Numbered from the stretch's first letter, positions 1 to 9,579 are shown. The stretch is 64,000 nucleotides of DNA from Leifsonia sp. SCN 70-46 (GCA_001725325.1 MEFY01000002.1:1739559-1803558), one strand, 5' to 3'. Notes: generated from the letters alone by a model not told the origin. Numbers and translations are program-made.

Positions 1-3000
1 CTCGCGCCCGACTACGGGCTGACCACCTCGACGACCGTCTACGACTCCGTTCCCTCGGGCGTCTCCGGAGTCTCGAGCGCGCAGGTGACCGACCTCACGA
101 CGTCCGTCGAATACAAGTACCCCTGGCTCGGGGCCGCGACCGCGACCACGGTGAGCCCCGGCAACCTCAACCTGCGCACGGAGACCGCGTTCGAGACGTT
201 CGGCCTCGACGCCTTCCAGGCGAGTTCGGGCATCCCGGCGGGCGACAACTGGGGCGGCTACAAGTTCGTGCTCGCGCCCGGGGACTGGAACGGCGACGGC
301 AAGCCCGACCTCATGGTGGTCGCGACGGACGGCAAGCTCTATCTCCGTGCGGGCAATGGAGTCGGCGGGTACGCTGCTGACCTGCTCATCGGCACGGGCT
401 GGCAGAACTTCAAGCAGATCCTCACCCCTGGCGACTGGAACGGTGACGGCAAGGCCGATCTGCTGACAATCTCCACGGCTGGTGCACTCGATCTCTATGC
501 GGGCAACGGAACCGGCGGCTTCATCTCGCCGTACCCCACGATCAACTCGGGCTGGCACATCTTCTCGACGGTGCTGGCTCCCGGTGATTTCGACGGCAAC
601 GGCACCTCCGACCTCATCGGGGTGCTTCCTGACGGCACCCTGAGGTTCTACCCGACGACAACGGGCGGCACTCTGGGGTCGTACACGAGCATCGGAACAG
701 GCTTCTCCGTCTACTCGAAGATCCTCGGCACTGGCGATGTCAGCGGTGACGGACTCCCCGACATCCTCGGCCTCCTGTCCGACGGCACGCTGAAAGTCCA
801 TGCCGGCACCGGCACGGGCGGCGTGGCCTCCGTGGGTACCGTGCTCGGCACCGGCTGGTCCGGTGTATCGACTCTTCTCGCTCCGGGTGCCTACAGCGGC
901 GCAGGTCCCGGCGACCTCCTCAAGGTCACGACCGCTGGCAAGCTCGTGCTCTACACGGGTGACGGTCGCGGTTGGCTGCGCCGAACTGATCGGAAGCTGC
1001 CGTCCGCAGTGGCACAGGGGCTGCCCGCGTCGACCGCGGGCACGACCTCGGAGTACTGGGGAGACCAGCAGCCGTTGCCCGCGAGCGTCTGCGACGTCCC
1101 GATCAACACGCCGCAATCGGGCTTCCTCAGGAAATCCACGAGCGCCGCCCCCGCCACGGGCACGGCAGTCTCGACCGAGTTCGTCTACGACATCCTCGGT
1201 CGCACGGTGGGCACCAAGCGCTCGGGCGACGCCGACTGGACCTGCTCGAAATTCGACGCGCGTGGGCGAATGATATCGACGGCGTTCTCCGCCTTCGGAT
1301 CAACGCCCGCCCGCACGGTGACCTACAACTACGGCACGGTGTCGGACCCGCTTACCTCGTACGTGGAAGACGGGTCAGTGGCAGGGTCAGACAACGGCTC
1401 CCGCATCACGACCAAGGTCGATCTGCTCGGTCGCGTGGTGTCGTATACGGATGTATGGGACACGGTCACCGTTCCGACGTATGCAGCCCTCACCGGCCGT
1501 GTGGACTCGATCACGACCACTCCGCACAATGGTGTCGCCTCGGTACAGTCGTTCACCTACGACGACGACGGCAAGGTGGAGGAAGTATTCCTCGACGGCG
1601 CCAAGCTCGCCGATCCGCAGTACGAGGCCAATCTGCTCACGACGGTGGGCTACCTCAACGGCACATCGCTGGCAGCCATCGGCCGCGGTCCTACGGGGTC
1701 GACGGACTCGATCACGTGGTCGTTCCCGAACCTGGCCTCGACGTCTTCGTCGGTGGCGCACCCCGCATCGACGATCTACACGGGCGACTTCGAAGTGGAC
1801 GCCGACGCGTGGACGGCTGTGACGAGTTCGACCGCGCACGCAGGTCTCGGTGGTCTGGAGGTGGCCCAAGCCAGTTCCGACCCGGCGGTTGCGACGCGCA
1901 CGGTGACGGGTCTGACGGTCGGACGTGCCTACACTCTCGAGGCCTGGGTTGAGTCGGCGAACGCGGATCTCGTGTCGCTGGGCGTCGATGGGGTGGGTGC
2001 GAGCGCGCCCGCGGCAGCGGGCACGTCGTGGTCGACGGTGACGTATGCGTTCACGGCGACGGCCGCGTCCCACGACCTGCGGGTCGAGGTGACCGGTGCC
2101 GGGGCGGCGTCGGTGGTCGTCGACGATGTGTCGCTGTTCGAGGATGCCTGGACCGAGACGGTGACGTCGGCGGGTGCCGCGCAGCCCTCGGTGACGGATT
2201 CGGTGATCCGGTCTCAGTCGGGCCGGGTGGTCCTCAACACGTTGACCGATGGGGCGGCGGTGGAGTCGTCGTGGTATCGGTATGACGCTGCGGGGCGTCT
2301 GGTGCAGGCGGTGATCCCGCATCACACGTTGGACTATGTGTTCGCGTCGACCGGTGGGTGTGGTGCGAATCCGCGGGCGGGGATGAACGGCAACCGCACG
2401 GGTTACACGGACACGTTCGACGGCGGCACGCCGATGATGGTGGCGTATTGCTACGACAATGCGGACCGGTTGACGTCGACGACGGTGACGAATGCACCCT
2501 CGGGCGCGTCGCCGGTGATCGCCAACAACCTGACGATGACGGGCCCGGCGGTGTCGTTGGTGTATGACGCGCACGGGAACACGACGGTCCTGTCGAATCA
2601 GTCGATGGTGTATAACGTGTCGGATCGGCACATGAAGACCACGGTCGTCGATGGTGGGGTGACGTCGACGGTGGAGTATCTGCGGGATGCCACGGGCCGC
2701 ATCGTGGCCCGCATCTCCGACGACAACATCGCGGATGCGACACCGGCGACGACGGTGCGGTACACGTTCGCGGCGGGCGGTCAGTTCGGGGTGCTGAACG
2801 GGTCGGGTGCGGTGATCGAGCGGGACGTGTCGTTGCCGGGAGGGGTGAGCGTGGCGATCACGGCGGCGGGGCAGTCGTGGTCGTACCCGAATCTGCATGG
2901 TGACAGCATCCTGGTGGCGGACGCTGCCGGGGTGCGGGTCGGGGCGCGGGCGTCGTACGACCCGTTCGGGCAGGCGGTCAACCCGGTGACCGGCGACATC

Positions 3001-3732
3001 GGCACCACGACCGCGGATGATGCGTTGGGTGATACGTCGCCTGGGGAGGCGGACTACGGGTGGGTCGGTGGTGCCCGGAAGCTGACCGAGCACCAGGGGT
3101 CGATCGCGACGATCGAGATGGGGGTGCGGCAGTATGTGCCCGCGCTCGGGCGGTTCCTGTCCGTCGATCCGGTCGAGGGTGGGGTGACCAACAGCTACGA
3201 CTACCCCAGCGACCCCATAAACGGGTTCGATCTTTCGGGTGAGTCGACCTGCAAGCAGTGGGCTCCGTATCGTGGTTGTATCGCTTACGACACCGAGGCC
3301 GACAGGCGAGCCTCAGCTCAGTTACGACTAAGAGTTGCGCTCCTGAAGCACCAACTTTCGGCTGCCTCGAAGTTGAAAACCAATAGTGTGGTGTTCCCTA
3401 AAGGATCCTTCTTCCTCACTGCGAAAGCTGGATTCGATTCGTCACATCAGTCCGTGATCGTGTCGGGTGTGTTCCACAGCAACACGGACCTCACAGGCGC
3501 CGGCGGAAGGGAAAAGGGGTGGTCTGATCTGGTTGCGGCCTTCGGCTCCGTCATCGACACGCCATCGATGAAGCAGCAATTTGACTGCCACGCTGTGGGT
3601 GCCCCGCTGCTGATCGCCACTAACGATTGGCAATTCGATCTGGAACTGTCGAGGCCGAACAATCCCACATGGCCCGCGAGAATTCCCGATGCACTGATCT
3701 CGAGCGATGGGGGATACGCATGCAATTGGTGA
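1..3732 (+). CDS. Rhs/FG-GAP polymorphic toxin, 5' truncated by window edge
   Basis: The frame is open from base 1, so the true start lies upstream; the GTG at 85 is internal. About 1,243 residues are visible. Residues about 75-320 hold five FG-GAP/VCBS-like repeats ([22 protein letters not shown] and similar). Residues about 390-1050 are YD/Rhs repeats, interrupted near 590-725 by a carbohydrate-binding-like beta-sandwich ([10 protein letters not shown]). The Rhs core ends at [12 protein letters not shown]...DLSG (about residue 1080). The last 160 residues are a separate tip with the pattern W-D-L...QFDCH...FDLELSRP...ACNW, which resembles DUF2599. Family knowledge: Rhs proteins are surface or secreted toxins that encapsulate and deliver variable tips against neighbouring cells. 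The tip's biochemical activity is unknown. The gene directly overlaps a candidate immunity gene. Confidence 0.9.
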   Translation, partial: LAPDYGLTTSTTVYDSVPSGVSGVSSAQVTDLTTSVEYKYPWLGAATATTVSPGNLNLRTETAFETFGLDAFQASSGIPAGDNWGGYKFVLAPGDWNGDGKPDLMVVATDGKLYLRAGNGVGGYAADLLIGTGWQNFKQILTPGDWNGDGKADLLTISTAGALDLYAGNGTGGFISPYPTINSGWHIFSTVLAPGDFDGNGTSDLIGVLPDGTLRFYPTTTGGTLGSYTSIGTGFSVYSKILGTGDVSGDGLPDILGLLSDGTLKVHAGTGTGGVASVGTVLGTGWSGVSTLLAPGAYSGAGPGDLLKVTTAGKLVLYTGDGRGWLRRTDRKLPSAVAQGLPASTAGTTSEYWGDQQPLPASVCDVPINTPQSGFLRKSTSAAPATGTAVSTEFVYDILGRTVGTKRSGDADWTCSKFDARGRMISTAFSAFGSTPARTVTYNYGTVSDPLTSYVEDGSVAGSDNGSRITTKVDLLGRVVSYTDVWDTVTVPTYAALTGRVDSITTTPHNGVASVQSFTYDDDGKVEEVFLDGAKLADPQYEANLLTTVGYLNGTSLAAIGRGPTGSTDSITWSFPNLASTSSSVAHPASTIYTGDFEVDADAWTAVTSSTAHAGLGGLEVAQASSDPAVATRTVTGLTVGRAYTLEAWVESANADLVSLGVDGVGASAPAAAGTSWSTVTYAFTATAASHDLRVEVTGAGAASVVVDDVSLFEDAWTETVTSAGAAQPSVTDSVIRSQSGRVVLNTLTDGAAVESSWYRYDAAGRLVQAVIPHHTLDYVFASTGGCGANPRAGMNGNRTGYTDTFDGGTPMMVAYCYDNADRLTSTTVTNAPSGASPVIANNLTMTGPAVSLVYDAHGNTTVLSNQSMVYNVSDRHMKTTVVDGGVTSTVEYLRDATGRIVARISDDNIADATPATTVRYTFAAGGQFGVLNGSGAVIERDVSLPGGVSVAITAAGQSWSYPNLHGDSILVADAAGVRVGARASYDPFGQAVNPVTGDIGTTTADDALGDTSPGEADYGWVGGARKLTEHQGSIATIEMGVRQYVPALGRFLSVDPVEGGVTNSYDYPSDPINGFDLSGESTCKQWAPYRGCIAYDTEADRRASAQLRLRVALLKHQLSAASKLKTNSVVFPKGSFFLTAKAGFDSSHQSVIVSGVFHSNTDLTGAGGREKGWSDLVAAFGSVIDTPSMKQQFDCHAVGAPLLIATNDWQFDLELSRPNNPTWPARIPDALISSDGGYACNW
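2162..3240 (+). repeat. Rhs core repeat, copy A (parental)
   Basis: This 1,079-bp segment aligns without gaps to 4919-5997, with only scattered substitutions. It spans the C-terminal half of the Rhs core up to the DLSG boundary. Beyond that boundary the two copies diverge completely into unrelated tips. It is the recombination-competent part of the core. Confidence 0.92.
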
Positions 3733-4214
3733 GGCGCAAACGCGAAGTTGTTTGGGGCGGCGCGCCCCTAATCGGCACGGCGGCTGGGATCGTGATCCTT
3801 TACTTCACATGGCCCGCTGCAGTGTCAGGGGCTCCCTTCTTCTCCCTTGGTGACGCTGCTGGGACTCGCGATCTTCACGAAATCTACGTAATCGTTTGGA
3901 TGGCCTTTGCTCTCGTGCTGTCGCTCGTTGGAGTCCTGATGGCGCGGCGGGCGATCTCATCATCGACACGGAGTCTAGCTAGCGGCGGCCTGCTCGGACT
4001 TGGACTTTCGATCGGCCATATGTGGTTAGGGGGCCTCCTCGTGGGGACGACTCTTTTTGCCGGTGGGGAGGAGCGCTCTCAGCCGCCGAGCCCGGCGTTC
4101 CTGATGGCCTTGCTCGGATGGGCCTGCGTTGTAGTGGCGATTGTGCTCATCGTTCGACAGCCCGCGGAGCATCCACTCGACACAGGGAAAGAATCGAGCG
4201 AGCAGCAGGCCTGA
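3720..4214 (+). CDS. four-helix membrane protein, candidate immunity to the DUF2599-like tip (MQLV family 1)
   Basis: The 164-residue protein starts MQLVRRK. Its ATG at 3720 lies inside the last codons of the Rhs toxin (TGC AAT TGG TGA), a 13-nt overlap, with a purine-rich GATGGGGGATA ribosome site just before it. About four hydrophobic helices are visible (roughly residues 12-30, 58-78, 88-115 and 128-146), followed by a charged tail. A small membrane protein translationally coupled to a polymorphic toxin is the standard arrangement for an immunity protein, so that role is inferred from position. The same overlap recurs at 8449 and 10976. I do not recognise the family. Confidence 0.8.
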   Translation: MQLVRRKREVVWGGAPLIGTAAGIVILYFTWPAAVSGAPFFSLGDAAGTRDLHEIYVIVWMAFALVLSLVGVLMARRAISSSTRSLASGGLLGLGLSIGHMWLGGLLVGTTLFAGGEERSQPPSPAFLMALLGWACVVVAIVLIVRQPAEHPLDTGKESSEQQA

Positions 4215-4468
4215 TTGACGTGGAGCGTTCTTGTGCCCGCGGTATTCGTTAAATCACACCCATTGAGGGCGATGGTAACTCGGATTGGGCATGCTAGTCG
4301 GATGAGCCTCGGGCGAAGCGACAAATGGACTGCCCGCACAGCGGCAGTGCATCTTTATGGCCTAATACCTGGCTACGGTGCATGGGAGGACTGGCTGAAC
4401 TCATTGCCAGGCGATGACGGACCAATGTCTGCGACTCGGCAAGTTGTTACATGGACGGAGGTGGTGAC

Positions 4469-4894
4469 GTGGTGAAAGCGGTCCCAGCATGCATAGCTTT
4501 CCTTCTCATGCTTGCCCTGGCCGGTTGCATCAGTCCACCGAAGGTGGATGCATCTCAGTTGGTGGGCCACTGGTCCTCCGGAGACGGAGCTGACCTAACT
4601 TTGAACGCAGATGGCACGCTCGAAGTTGTCGGCGTGCCGGCTGACGTATGGAATCCCGCCCTTTGGGCACCGAGCAACATGTCCGGCAGACCCGAAGGTG
4701 AAGAAGTCCGCGCTGATGCGCATTGGCGGCTGCTGGATCGCATGCCTGACGTGTCAGGGCAGGTGGTCGAGATCAATACAGATGGTGCGGTCAATTTTGC
4801 GCTAGTGAGGGGAGGTTCGACGATAACCATCGCGTTTGTACTGGGCGATCCAGACAATCACGACTTCTACGAGTTCGAGAAGCAGCCTCAATAG
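4469..4894 (+). CDS. small lipoprotein in the Rhs cassette region
   Basis: A signal peptide ([18 protein letters not shown]) ends in a lipobox L-A-G-C, so the mature protein is probably anchored to the outer face of the membrane. I chose the GTG at 4469 because GGAGG lies 7 nt upstream; an in-frame ATG at 4451 lacks such a site. The mature part ([25 protein letters not shown]...) looks like a small beta-barrel or lipocalin-like fold, as in several immunity lipoproteins, but no family was recognised. It sits between a toxin/immunity pair and the orphan Rhs core. The stop is followed within about 25 nt by the duplicated Rhs core. Function unknown. Confidence 0.75.
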   Translation: MVKAVPACIAFLLMLALAGCISPPKVDASQLVGHWSSGDGADLTLNADGTLEVVGVPADVWNPALWAPSNMSGRPEGEEVRADAHWRLLDRMPDVSGQVVEINTDGAVNFALVRGGSTITIAFVLGDPDNHDFYEFEKQPQ

Positions 4895-4918
4895 ATGTCC
4901 GGCGCGGCGAGGATACCC

Positions 4919-5997
4919 TGACGTCGGCGGGTGCGGCGCAGCCTTCGGTGACGGATTCGGTGATCCGGTCGCAGTCGGGCCGGGTGATCCTGAACACGTT
5001 GACGGATGGTGCAACCGTGGAGTCGTCGTGGTATCGGTATGACGCTGCGGGGCGTCTGGTGCAGGCGGTGATCCCGCATCACACGTTGGACTATGTGTTC
5101 GCGTCGACCGGTGGGTGTGGTGCGAATGTGCGGGCGGGGATGAACGGCAACCGCACGGGTTACACGGACACGTTCGACGGTGGCACGCCGATGATGGTGG
5201 CGTATTGCTACGACAATGCGGACCGGTTGACGTCGACGACGGTGACGAATGCACCCTCGGGTGCGTCGCCGGTGGTCGCCAACAACCTGACGATGACGGG
5301 ACCGAACGCGTCGTTGGCGTATGACGCGCACGGGAACACGACGGTGTTGTCGAATCAGTCGATGGTGTACGACGTGTCGGATCGGCACATGAAGACCACG
5401 GTCGTCGATGGTGGGGTGACGTCGACGGTGGAGTATCTGCGGGATGCGACGGGCCGCATCGTGGCCCGCATCTCCGACGATGATGTGACCGACGCGACGC
5501 CGGCGTCGACGGTTCGGTACACGTTCGCGGCGGGTGGTCAGTTCGGGGTGCTGAACGGGTCGGGTGCGGTGATCGAGCGGGACGTGTCGTTGCCGGGAGG
5601 GGTGAGCGTGGCGATCACGGCGGCGGGGCAGTCGTGGTCGTACCCGAATCTGCATGGTGACAGCATCCTGGTGGCGGGTGCTGCCGGGGTGCGGGTCGGG
5701 GCGCGGGCCTCGTACGACCCGTTCGGGCAGTCGTTGGAGCCGGGCACGGGTGCGATCGGGACGAGGACTGCGGATGATGCGCTCGGCGACACGTCGCCGG
5801 GTGAGGCGGACTACGGGTGGGTCGGTGGTGCCCGGAAGCTCACCGAGCATCAAGGCAGCATCGCGACGATCGAGATGGGGGTGCGGCAGTACGTGCCCGC
5901 ACTGGGCAGGTTCCTGTCGGTGGACCCCGTCGAGGGCGGGGTGACCAACAGCTACGACTATCCCGGGGATCCGATCAATCGTTCAGACCTAAGTGGC
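4919..5997 (+). repeat. Rhs core repeat, copy B (displaced)
   Basis: Gap-free 1,079-bp copy of 2162-3240 with scattered point differences. It begins abruptly 25 nt after a lipoprotein stop and ends at the DLSG boundary, where the tip changes. There are no terminal inverted repeats and no transposase, so it looks like a displaced recombination product and not an insertion sequence. Confidence 0.92.
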
Positions 5998-6486
5998 CGG
6001 CGAATGGATGCCGGGACCAAGGGAGCTGTCATCTACGTTGGGCGAGGTTGGGCGCAGCAAGGGACTACCGTCAGGACAGCGAGCTATTCCGGCGCTATCG
6101 CGGCGATACAGTCGGCGCTGATCATGCTGAGTTCTAGTGGCTGGTCCAATAGACCGAGCTCGCTTGCTCACGACCTAGATATTTCGGTCAAGGAGGCGAA
6201 AGGCCTGATCGAATCCTGGAAACAACAGAACAAGAACCTACTTGGCGGCGGTTCGCGAGGGAATCCTGATATCGAGTGGAATCACAATGGAGATGTTCGA
6301 ATTGAGGGTGGCGAGGAGGACGACATCATTGGCAATTTGGGTGACGCTTTCGAAAGTCGAACCATCTCTCCCGCGCCAGCGTTCGACGGTTCAGGCTCAT
6401 CGTCTGTACTGGTCGGGGTCGGCGCCGGTTTGCTACTTGGACTCGGTTTACTTGCGGGGGTGGCCACACTTGGAGCAACTGGATGA
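4948..6486 (+). CDS. orphan Rhs core with an alternative toxin tip
   Basis: The 512-residue reading frame lacks the FG-GAP and N-terminal Rhs regions. The frame is open from at least 4891, but GTG 4948 is the first conventional start and has no convincing ribosome site, so it may be silent. Residues about 1-350 copy the parental Rhs core up to [10 protein letters not shown]. The following 160 residues are a different tip: [16 protein letters not shown], then [31 protein letters not shown], a layout seen in small nuclease-type polymorphic toxins. A glycine-rich hydrophobic segment ([20 protein letters not shown]) closes the protein, which is unusual for a soluble toxin. ATGA overlap with the next gene suggests a paired immunity protein. 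Most likely an orphan tip kept for recombination into the full-length gene. Confidence 0.85.
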   Translation: MTDSVIRSQSGRVILNTLTDGATVESSWYRYDAAGRLVQAVIPHHTLDYVFASTGGCGANVRAGMNGNRTGYTDTFDGGTPMMVAYCYDNADRLTSTTVTNAPSGASPVVANNLTMTGPNASLAYDAHGNTTVLSNQSMVYDVSDRHMKTTVVDGGVTSTVEYLRDATGRIVARISDDDVTDATPASTVRYTFAAGGQFGVLNGSGAVIERDVSLPGGVSVAITAAGQSWSYPNLHGDSILVAGAAGVRVGARASYDPFGQSLEPGTGAIGTRTADDALGDTSPGEADYGWVGGARKLTEHQGSIATIEMGVRQYVPALGRFLSVDPVEGGVTNSYDYPGDPINRSDLSGRRMDAGTKGAVIYVGRGWAQQGTTVRTASYSGAIAAIQSALIMLSSSGWSNRPSSLAHDLDISVKEAKGLIESWKQQNKNLLGGGSRGNPDIEWNHNGDVRIEGGEEDDIIGNLGDAFESRTISPAPAFDGSGSSSVLVGVGAGLLLGLGLLAGVATLGATG

Positions 6487-6872
6487 TTGAGACTGCGAAC
6501 TCGGAGCCTTCGAGCATTCGACTCGCCTTGTGGATATACGCACCGACACTAGACGTGCTTCCCTCAGCCGTTCAGCAACTCGTGTCACCGAGAGACTATG
6601 TGAGTGACGGTTCGATAGCCCTTTGCCTCGCCAACGAAAACATCGAACAGCCGGATGCTGCGGTTCGCCAGGCAGAGTTCGAGAGAGTCAATGATCGGCT
6701 TGTCGGTGTTGTCGCCGCCACATCTTCATCGAGAGATAGGTCGGCGACAGTGACGCTATGGATAACCTTCGATCAGATTACCGAATCTGTCGGTGTAGTG
6801 GTGACGCCTGACCTTTCGGCAGCGTGGGCGAATCAGCGTATAGATGTGTTCCTTTCGATTTCACGAACGTGA
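6483..6872 (+). CDS. candidate immunity protein for the orphan Rhs tip
   Basis: The 129-residue soluble acidic protein starts at an ATG overlapping the stop of the orphan Rhs gene (ATGA), so the two are translationally coupled. The N-terminal [23 protein letters not shown] and the C-terminal [25 protein letters not shown] loosely recall DUF4279-type immunity-like proteins, but I cannot confirm that. No signal peptide or membrane segment is present, fitting a cytoplasmic inhibitor of a nuclease-like tip. The role is inferred from position. Confidence 0.72.
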   Translation: MIETANSEPSSIRLALWIYAPTLDVLPSAVQQLVSPRDYVSDGSIALCLANENIEQPDAAVRQAEFERVNDRLVGVVAATSSSRDRSATVTLWITFDQITESVGVVVTPDLSAAWANQRIDVFLSISRT

Positions 6873-6906
6873 AGTCGTGAGCGCAGCGTCAGGACGTGGG
6901 TGACAA

Positions 6907-7089
6907 GTGATCGTTCTGTTCTTGCGTGACTATTCCGATCTTGGTTTTGAGCCCGGAAGTGACTACGTGGCATACGGACTCGTGGGACGACCTGATGGAC
7001 GATACGTCATCGTGACCGGAGATCAGAGTTTTGGATGGCCCTTGGTGTCCCCCGCGCGTTTGCAAAGCCTCTACTCAAGGCCGTCGTAA
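6907..7089 (+). CDS. short hypothetical protein, possible immunity remnant
   Basis: This 60-residue frame starts at GTG 6907, 35 nt after the preceding immunity candidate, and contains FLRDYSDLGFEPGSDYVAYGLVGRPDGRYVIVTGDQSFGWP. Its composition is that of a real globular protein, not random translation, and its codon use resembles its neighbours. No clear ribosome site was seen. It could be the end of a truncated immunity gene. Another small frame (ATG 7035 to 7157, hydrophobic ending GLVPMPA) overlaps it and may be the tail of a lost toxin tip. Confidence 0.45.
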   Translation: MIVLFLRDYSDLGFEPGSDYVAYGLVGRPDGRYVIVTGDQSFGWPLVSPARLQSLYSRPS

Positions 7090-7185
7090 ATAGCTACACG
7101 CTCGGACTCGTGGAGGGTGCGCTGACTACAGTTGGATTGGTCCCAATGCCCGCGTAGTCGATCTACAGTTGGACGGAGTTCGCAG

Positions 7186-7596
7186 GTGAGTGGTCGTGAG
7201 TCTCGGGAACTGGATAGTCGCGAGCCGATGAAGATGCTTCCGGGACCGTCTTCGTACGAGCTCAGCCGACGAGGCTTGATGGTCTTCGCTTTTGTGCTTG
7301 GCTTCGGTCTCGTGGGGGTGCTGCTCAATGTTGGATCGCAGGTGCTTCCCTATTGGGCTCAGGTGGCTTTCTGGGTCGTTTTCGGCCTGCTTGCCGCGTC
7401 GCTGGGGCTCCTGGGGTGGCTCTCGGTGCGCGCTCGCACACGAGCGCGTGGCGAGGCCTTGCGCGGCTACACCACGGCCTTGTCGGACCGGCAGGCGTTG
7501 CCGCAGTCGGACCCGGCGACGGGTCGTGTGATCCGGCGGGCCGGAGCGCCTTACCTCACGCGACGTGAGTTCCGATCAGCGAGAACGCGGACGTAG
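7186..7596 (+). CDS. two-helix membrane protein of the GYTT family, copy 1
   Basis: I chose GTG 7186 because GGAG lies about 8 nt upstream and the N-terminus then aligns with the paralogue at 9196 (both carry MLPGP...RRG). Two membrane helices (VFAFVLGFGLVGVLLNVGS and AFWVVFGLLAASLGLLGWLS) are followed by a basic stretch and a conserved cytoplasmic tail: GYTTALSDRQALPQSDPATGRVIRRAGAPYLTRRE. The same tail is in the gene at 12537 and a diverged one is at 9196. Function unknown; it could be an immunity protein or a strain-variable membrane protein. Longer versions starting at TTG 7132 are less likely. Confidence 0.72.
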   Translation: MSGRESRELDSREPMKMLPGPSSYELSRRGLMVFAFVLGFGLVGVLLNVGSQVLPYWAQVAFWVVFGLLAASLGLLGWLSVRARTRARGEALRGYTTALSDRQALPQSDPATGRVIRRAGAPYLTRREFRSARTRT

Positions 7597-7611
7597 AGCG
7601 TATCTGATGGC

Positions 7612-7680
7612 TGGCAGTGTGACCTGGTGAAGGACCTCCACGGGCGTCGCCCGACAGCCACGCTCACCACTTTTGAGAGC
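7612..7680 (+). repeat. duplicated 3' tail of the downstream lipoprotein gene
   Basis: This 69-bp stretch aligns without gaps to 8056-8124, inside the lipoprotein at 7750-8130 (translated VKDLHGRRPTATLTTFES against TKDLLERRLTATLTVFDK). It is the residue of an earlier tandem copy whose 5' part was lost. Confidence 0.8.
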
Positions 7681-7749
7681 GACGGCGGCCCTCCCGCACC
7701 GGCGACAAGTCGTACATATGCAACTGGTCGAGCGGAGGTTGAGGAGCGG

Positions 7750-8130
7750 ATGGCCACTCTCACTCCACGAGCAATTTGGTCGGTCGGCCTCGTGGCGCTG
7801 CTCTCTCTAGGCCTCGCGGGTTGCGCGTCGGATGCAGTCTCGATCGACTATCGCGGTCCCCATACGGGAGAGGTTGCCGCTTGCGCCGAGATGGCCTCGG
7901 CTGGAACTTATCGTCAGGATGACGGTGTGCCCAGCCGTGTGTGGATTGACCAAGTGAAGATCGTCCAGTCCTCAGGTAGCGATACCGACAATCTGAACTT
8001 CAAGGTGGAGGGTGTCACCCACGCTACCGACGCTTCTGGCGAGCAGCGCTACCACTGGCAGTGTGAATTGACGAAGGACCTCCTCGAGCGTCGCCTGACA
8101 GCCACCCTCACCGTTTTCGACAAGGAGTAG
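7750..8130 (+). CDS. lipoprotein of the Rhs cassette region
   Basis: The start ATG 7750 has a strong ribosome site (GAGGTTGAGGAG) and gives a classic lipoprotein signal (MATLTPRAIWSVGLVALLSLGLAGC). The mature domain of about 100 residues holds two further cysteines (VAACAEM and WQCELTK) that could form a disulfide, consistent with an extracytoplasmic location. The family is not recognised. A frame extending upstream to 7627 is misleading: its first residues come from the duplicated tail of this same gene. A DUF2599-like toxin tail follows directly, so a cassette role is plausible but unproven. Confidence 0.75.
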   Translation: MATLTPRAIWSVGLVALLSLGLAGCASDAVSIDYRGPHTGEVAACAEMASAGTYRQDDGVPSRVWIDQVKIVQSSGSDTDNLNFKVEGVTHATDASGEQRYHWQCELTKDLLERRLTATLTVFDKE

Positions 8131-8149
8131 GGCTCCGCCTTGGAGCCGA

Positions 8150-8461
8150 GTGCTCTTCGCGATATGGCTGACGGATCACAAGTCTCTTGTTCTATCGATG
8201 AAGTGGAGAGGAGGCGAGGCGTCACCGGGCATGTTCGAGTGGGCGCAGCTGGTTAAAGCTCACGGTCAGGAGACAAACACCCTGACGATGACAGAACAAT
8301 ACGTGTGTCACATGATGGGCAGTCCGCTGCTTTGGGCTCGAAACGACATGTGGTACGACCTGGAGATGAATCGTTCGGAAAATCCCGGACGGGGGCTCCC
8401 GCCAGAGGCCATCAAGAACTCGATCGAGCAGAACGGATTTGGAGGGACATGCAACTGGTGA
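8150..8461 (+). CDS. orphan DUF2599-like toxin tail (5' truncated)
   Basis: The 103 residues align with the C-terminal tip of the full-length Rhs protein: HKSLVLSMKWRG against [43 protein letters not shown] against [30 protein letters not shown], and the same terminal CNW. It lacks the Rhs core, signal and N-terminal part, and GTG 8150 has no obvious ribosome site, so it is probably not delivered as a toxin. Sequence divergence from the first copy shows it is an allelic variant and not a recent duplicate. Its stop region overlaps the next gene by 13 nt. Confidence 0.75.
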   Translation: MLFAIWLTDHKSLVLSMKWRGGEASPGMFEWAQLVKAHGQETNTLTMTEQYVCHMMGSPLLWARNDMWYDLEMNRSENPGRGLPPEAIKNSIEQNGFGGTCNW

Positions 8462-8934
8462 GATGTTTTGCGGCGTCTGCATTGGTCGGCACGTGGTTTG
8501 TGGGTTGCACCCTCGCGGGTCTGACGTTGTGCGTGTTATGGCCGATCTCTCTGGGCGTCAACTTCGGTGTGGCATTCGCTCATTTCCCTGTCAGTACGCA
8601 GGTGTTCTTGATTGTCGTGAGCCTTGTCGCCGTTGCGGGGACCGCACTACTGTCCGTGCGAAGCGTCTCACGGCTTGGGGTCGACATTGGTTCGGCGATT
8701 GATGCCCCCTACTCCGCGTGGCGAGTTGTTCGCAGTATCTTTCGGACCATCTCTATTACGGCGCTGGCCTCCGCTCTAGTGTCCGATCCGATCGCGTTTC
8801 AGCTCGGTTCGCCATGGCCCGCATTCGGAGCGACGCTAGCGATCGGACTTCTATCGGGCCTGGTCGCGGTCACGATGCTGATGATCGGAGCCACATTCCG
8901 TTCGCCAAGAAACAAGCGCAAGCGCAGTCCGTGA
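8449..8934 (+). CDS. four-helix membrane protein, MQLV family 2 (candidate immunity)
   Basis: The 161-residue protein begins MQLVRCFAASALVG. The ATG lies in the last codons of the DUF2599-like tail (TGC AAC TGG TGA) with GGAGG just upstream, exactly as at 3720. Four hydrophobic helices are predicted by eye (about residues 8-30, 42-62, 92-112 and 118-140), with a basic C-terminus (RSPRNKRKRSP). Apart from the first residues it is not similar in sequence to the 3720 protein, as expected for immunity proteins matched to different toxin alleles. An upstream extension to 8305 overlaps the toxin tail and is rejected. Confidence 0.78.
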   Translation: MQLVRCFAASALVGTWFVGCTLAGLTLCVLWPISLGVNFGVAFAHFPVSTQVFLIVVSLVAVAGTALLSVRSVSRLGVDIGSAIDAPYSAWRVVRSIFRTISITALASALVSDPIAFQLGSPWPAFGATLAIGLLSGLVAVTMLMIGATFRSPRNKRKRSP

Positions 8935-8954
8935 TCGCCTGGAGGCGGGCGTAG

Positions 8955-9206
8955 ATCCGACCAACCCAAATTCGCGACTTTGGGCGAGGTACGGCGATCG
9001 GCGCCGGCGGCGAATGCACGGTCTCGTTGAACTCGTTGATCACAAGTGCGTTTGGCGGCGTGCTGGGGGCATCCGCTAGCGGGCTTATCAAGCCTTACAT
9101 CTCCGCCACTTTCGCCGCGCGATTGTCGACGGTCGCCCGTGGCATATTTGGGTCGTTGACTGAAAGCGCTTGGGTTGTGTCGGATACCCTGACTTATGGC
9201 CAGTGA
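8955..9206 (+). pseudogene. remnant of a third, hydrophobic Rhs tip
   Basis: The frame opens just after a stop at 8952 and encodes IRPTQIRDFGRGTAIGAGGECTVSLNSLITSAFGG...SLTESAWVVSDTLTYGQ before TGA 9204-9206. Small-residue-rich, hydrophobic GAGG/GASASG segments are typical of the pre-toxin linker in Rhs proteins. It has no start codon. Its end overlaps the ATG of the next gene (TTATGGCCAGTGA), the same coupled layout as the other tip/partner pairs. Confidence 0.5.
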
Positions 9207-9549
9207 GCGCCCTGAAGTTCTTCAACATGTGATGCTGCCGGGGCCCACGGCGGATCAGCTGATCCGCCGCGGCCAGAGGACGGTTGGGGCGGGTTGTTTC
9301 TTGTTCGTGCCCGCCGTCGTACTGCTCGCGATTTCGGGTGGGGTTCCCCAGTCGCCGTTCCTGATCGCCTCGATGGTGTGTTTTGTACTCGGAGGGCTTG
9401 TGCTGACCTGGGGTTGGCAGAACCCCGGCGCATCAGCAAAGGAGGCCGAAGAACTTGCCGCCGGGTACACGACTCGGCCTAGGGTGCACCTTGGCTACGA
9501 TCAGGTCAACGCTCAGGGGAACATCGTTCGGACGGCCGAGCGGTCGTAG
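9196..9549 (+). CDS. two-helix membrane protein of the GYTT family, copy 2
   Basis: The 117-residue protein starts at ATG 9196, which overlaps the stop of the tip remnant. TACCCT ends 5 nt upstream and could give a leaderless transcript. Two helices (AGCFLFVPAVVLLAISGGV and FLIASMVCFVLGGLVLTWGW) precede EEL-AAGYTTRPRVHLGYDQVNAQGNIVRTAERS, a diverged version of the GYTT...VIR tail of the copies at 7186 and 12537. The N-terminal LPGP...IRRG matches copy 1. Function unknown; its coupling to a toxin-tip remnant suggests an immunity role for at least this member. Confidence 0.75.
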   Translation: MASERPEVLQHVMLPGPTADQLIRRGQRTVGAGCFLFVPAVVLLAISGGVPQSPFLIASMVCFVLGGLVLTWGWQNPGASAKEAEELAAGYTTRPRVHLGYDQVNAQGNIVRTAERS

Positions 9550-9579
9550 TCTGCCGGACTTCGAGAAGGGTGGTTACCC

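Noticed and set aside
241-960. FG-GAP region considered as DNA tandem repeats
   Set aside because: Similarity is at the protein level only; the DNA is diverged.
1387-3093. 568-codon open frame on the minus strand across the Rhs gene
   Set aside because: Arg/His-rich translation typical of antisense to a GC-rich gene; the plus-strand Rhs protein has clear repeats.
4215-4475. 86-codon frame between the first immunity gene and the lipoprotein
   Set aside because: Overlaps the lipoprotein start, has no ribosome site and no recognisable composition; treated as intergenic.
4919-5997. Rhs core duplication considered as an insertion sequence
   Set aside because: No transposase, no terminal inverted repeats, no target-site duplication; it is part of a coding frame.
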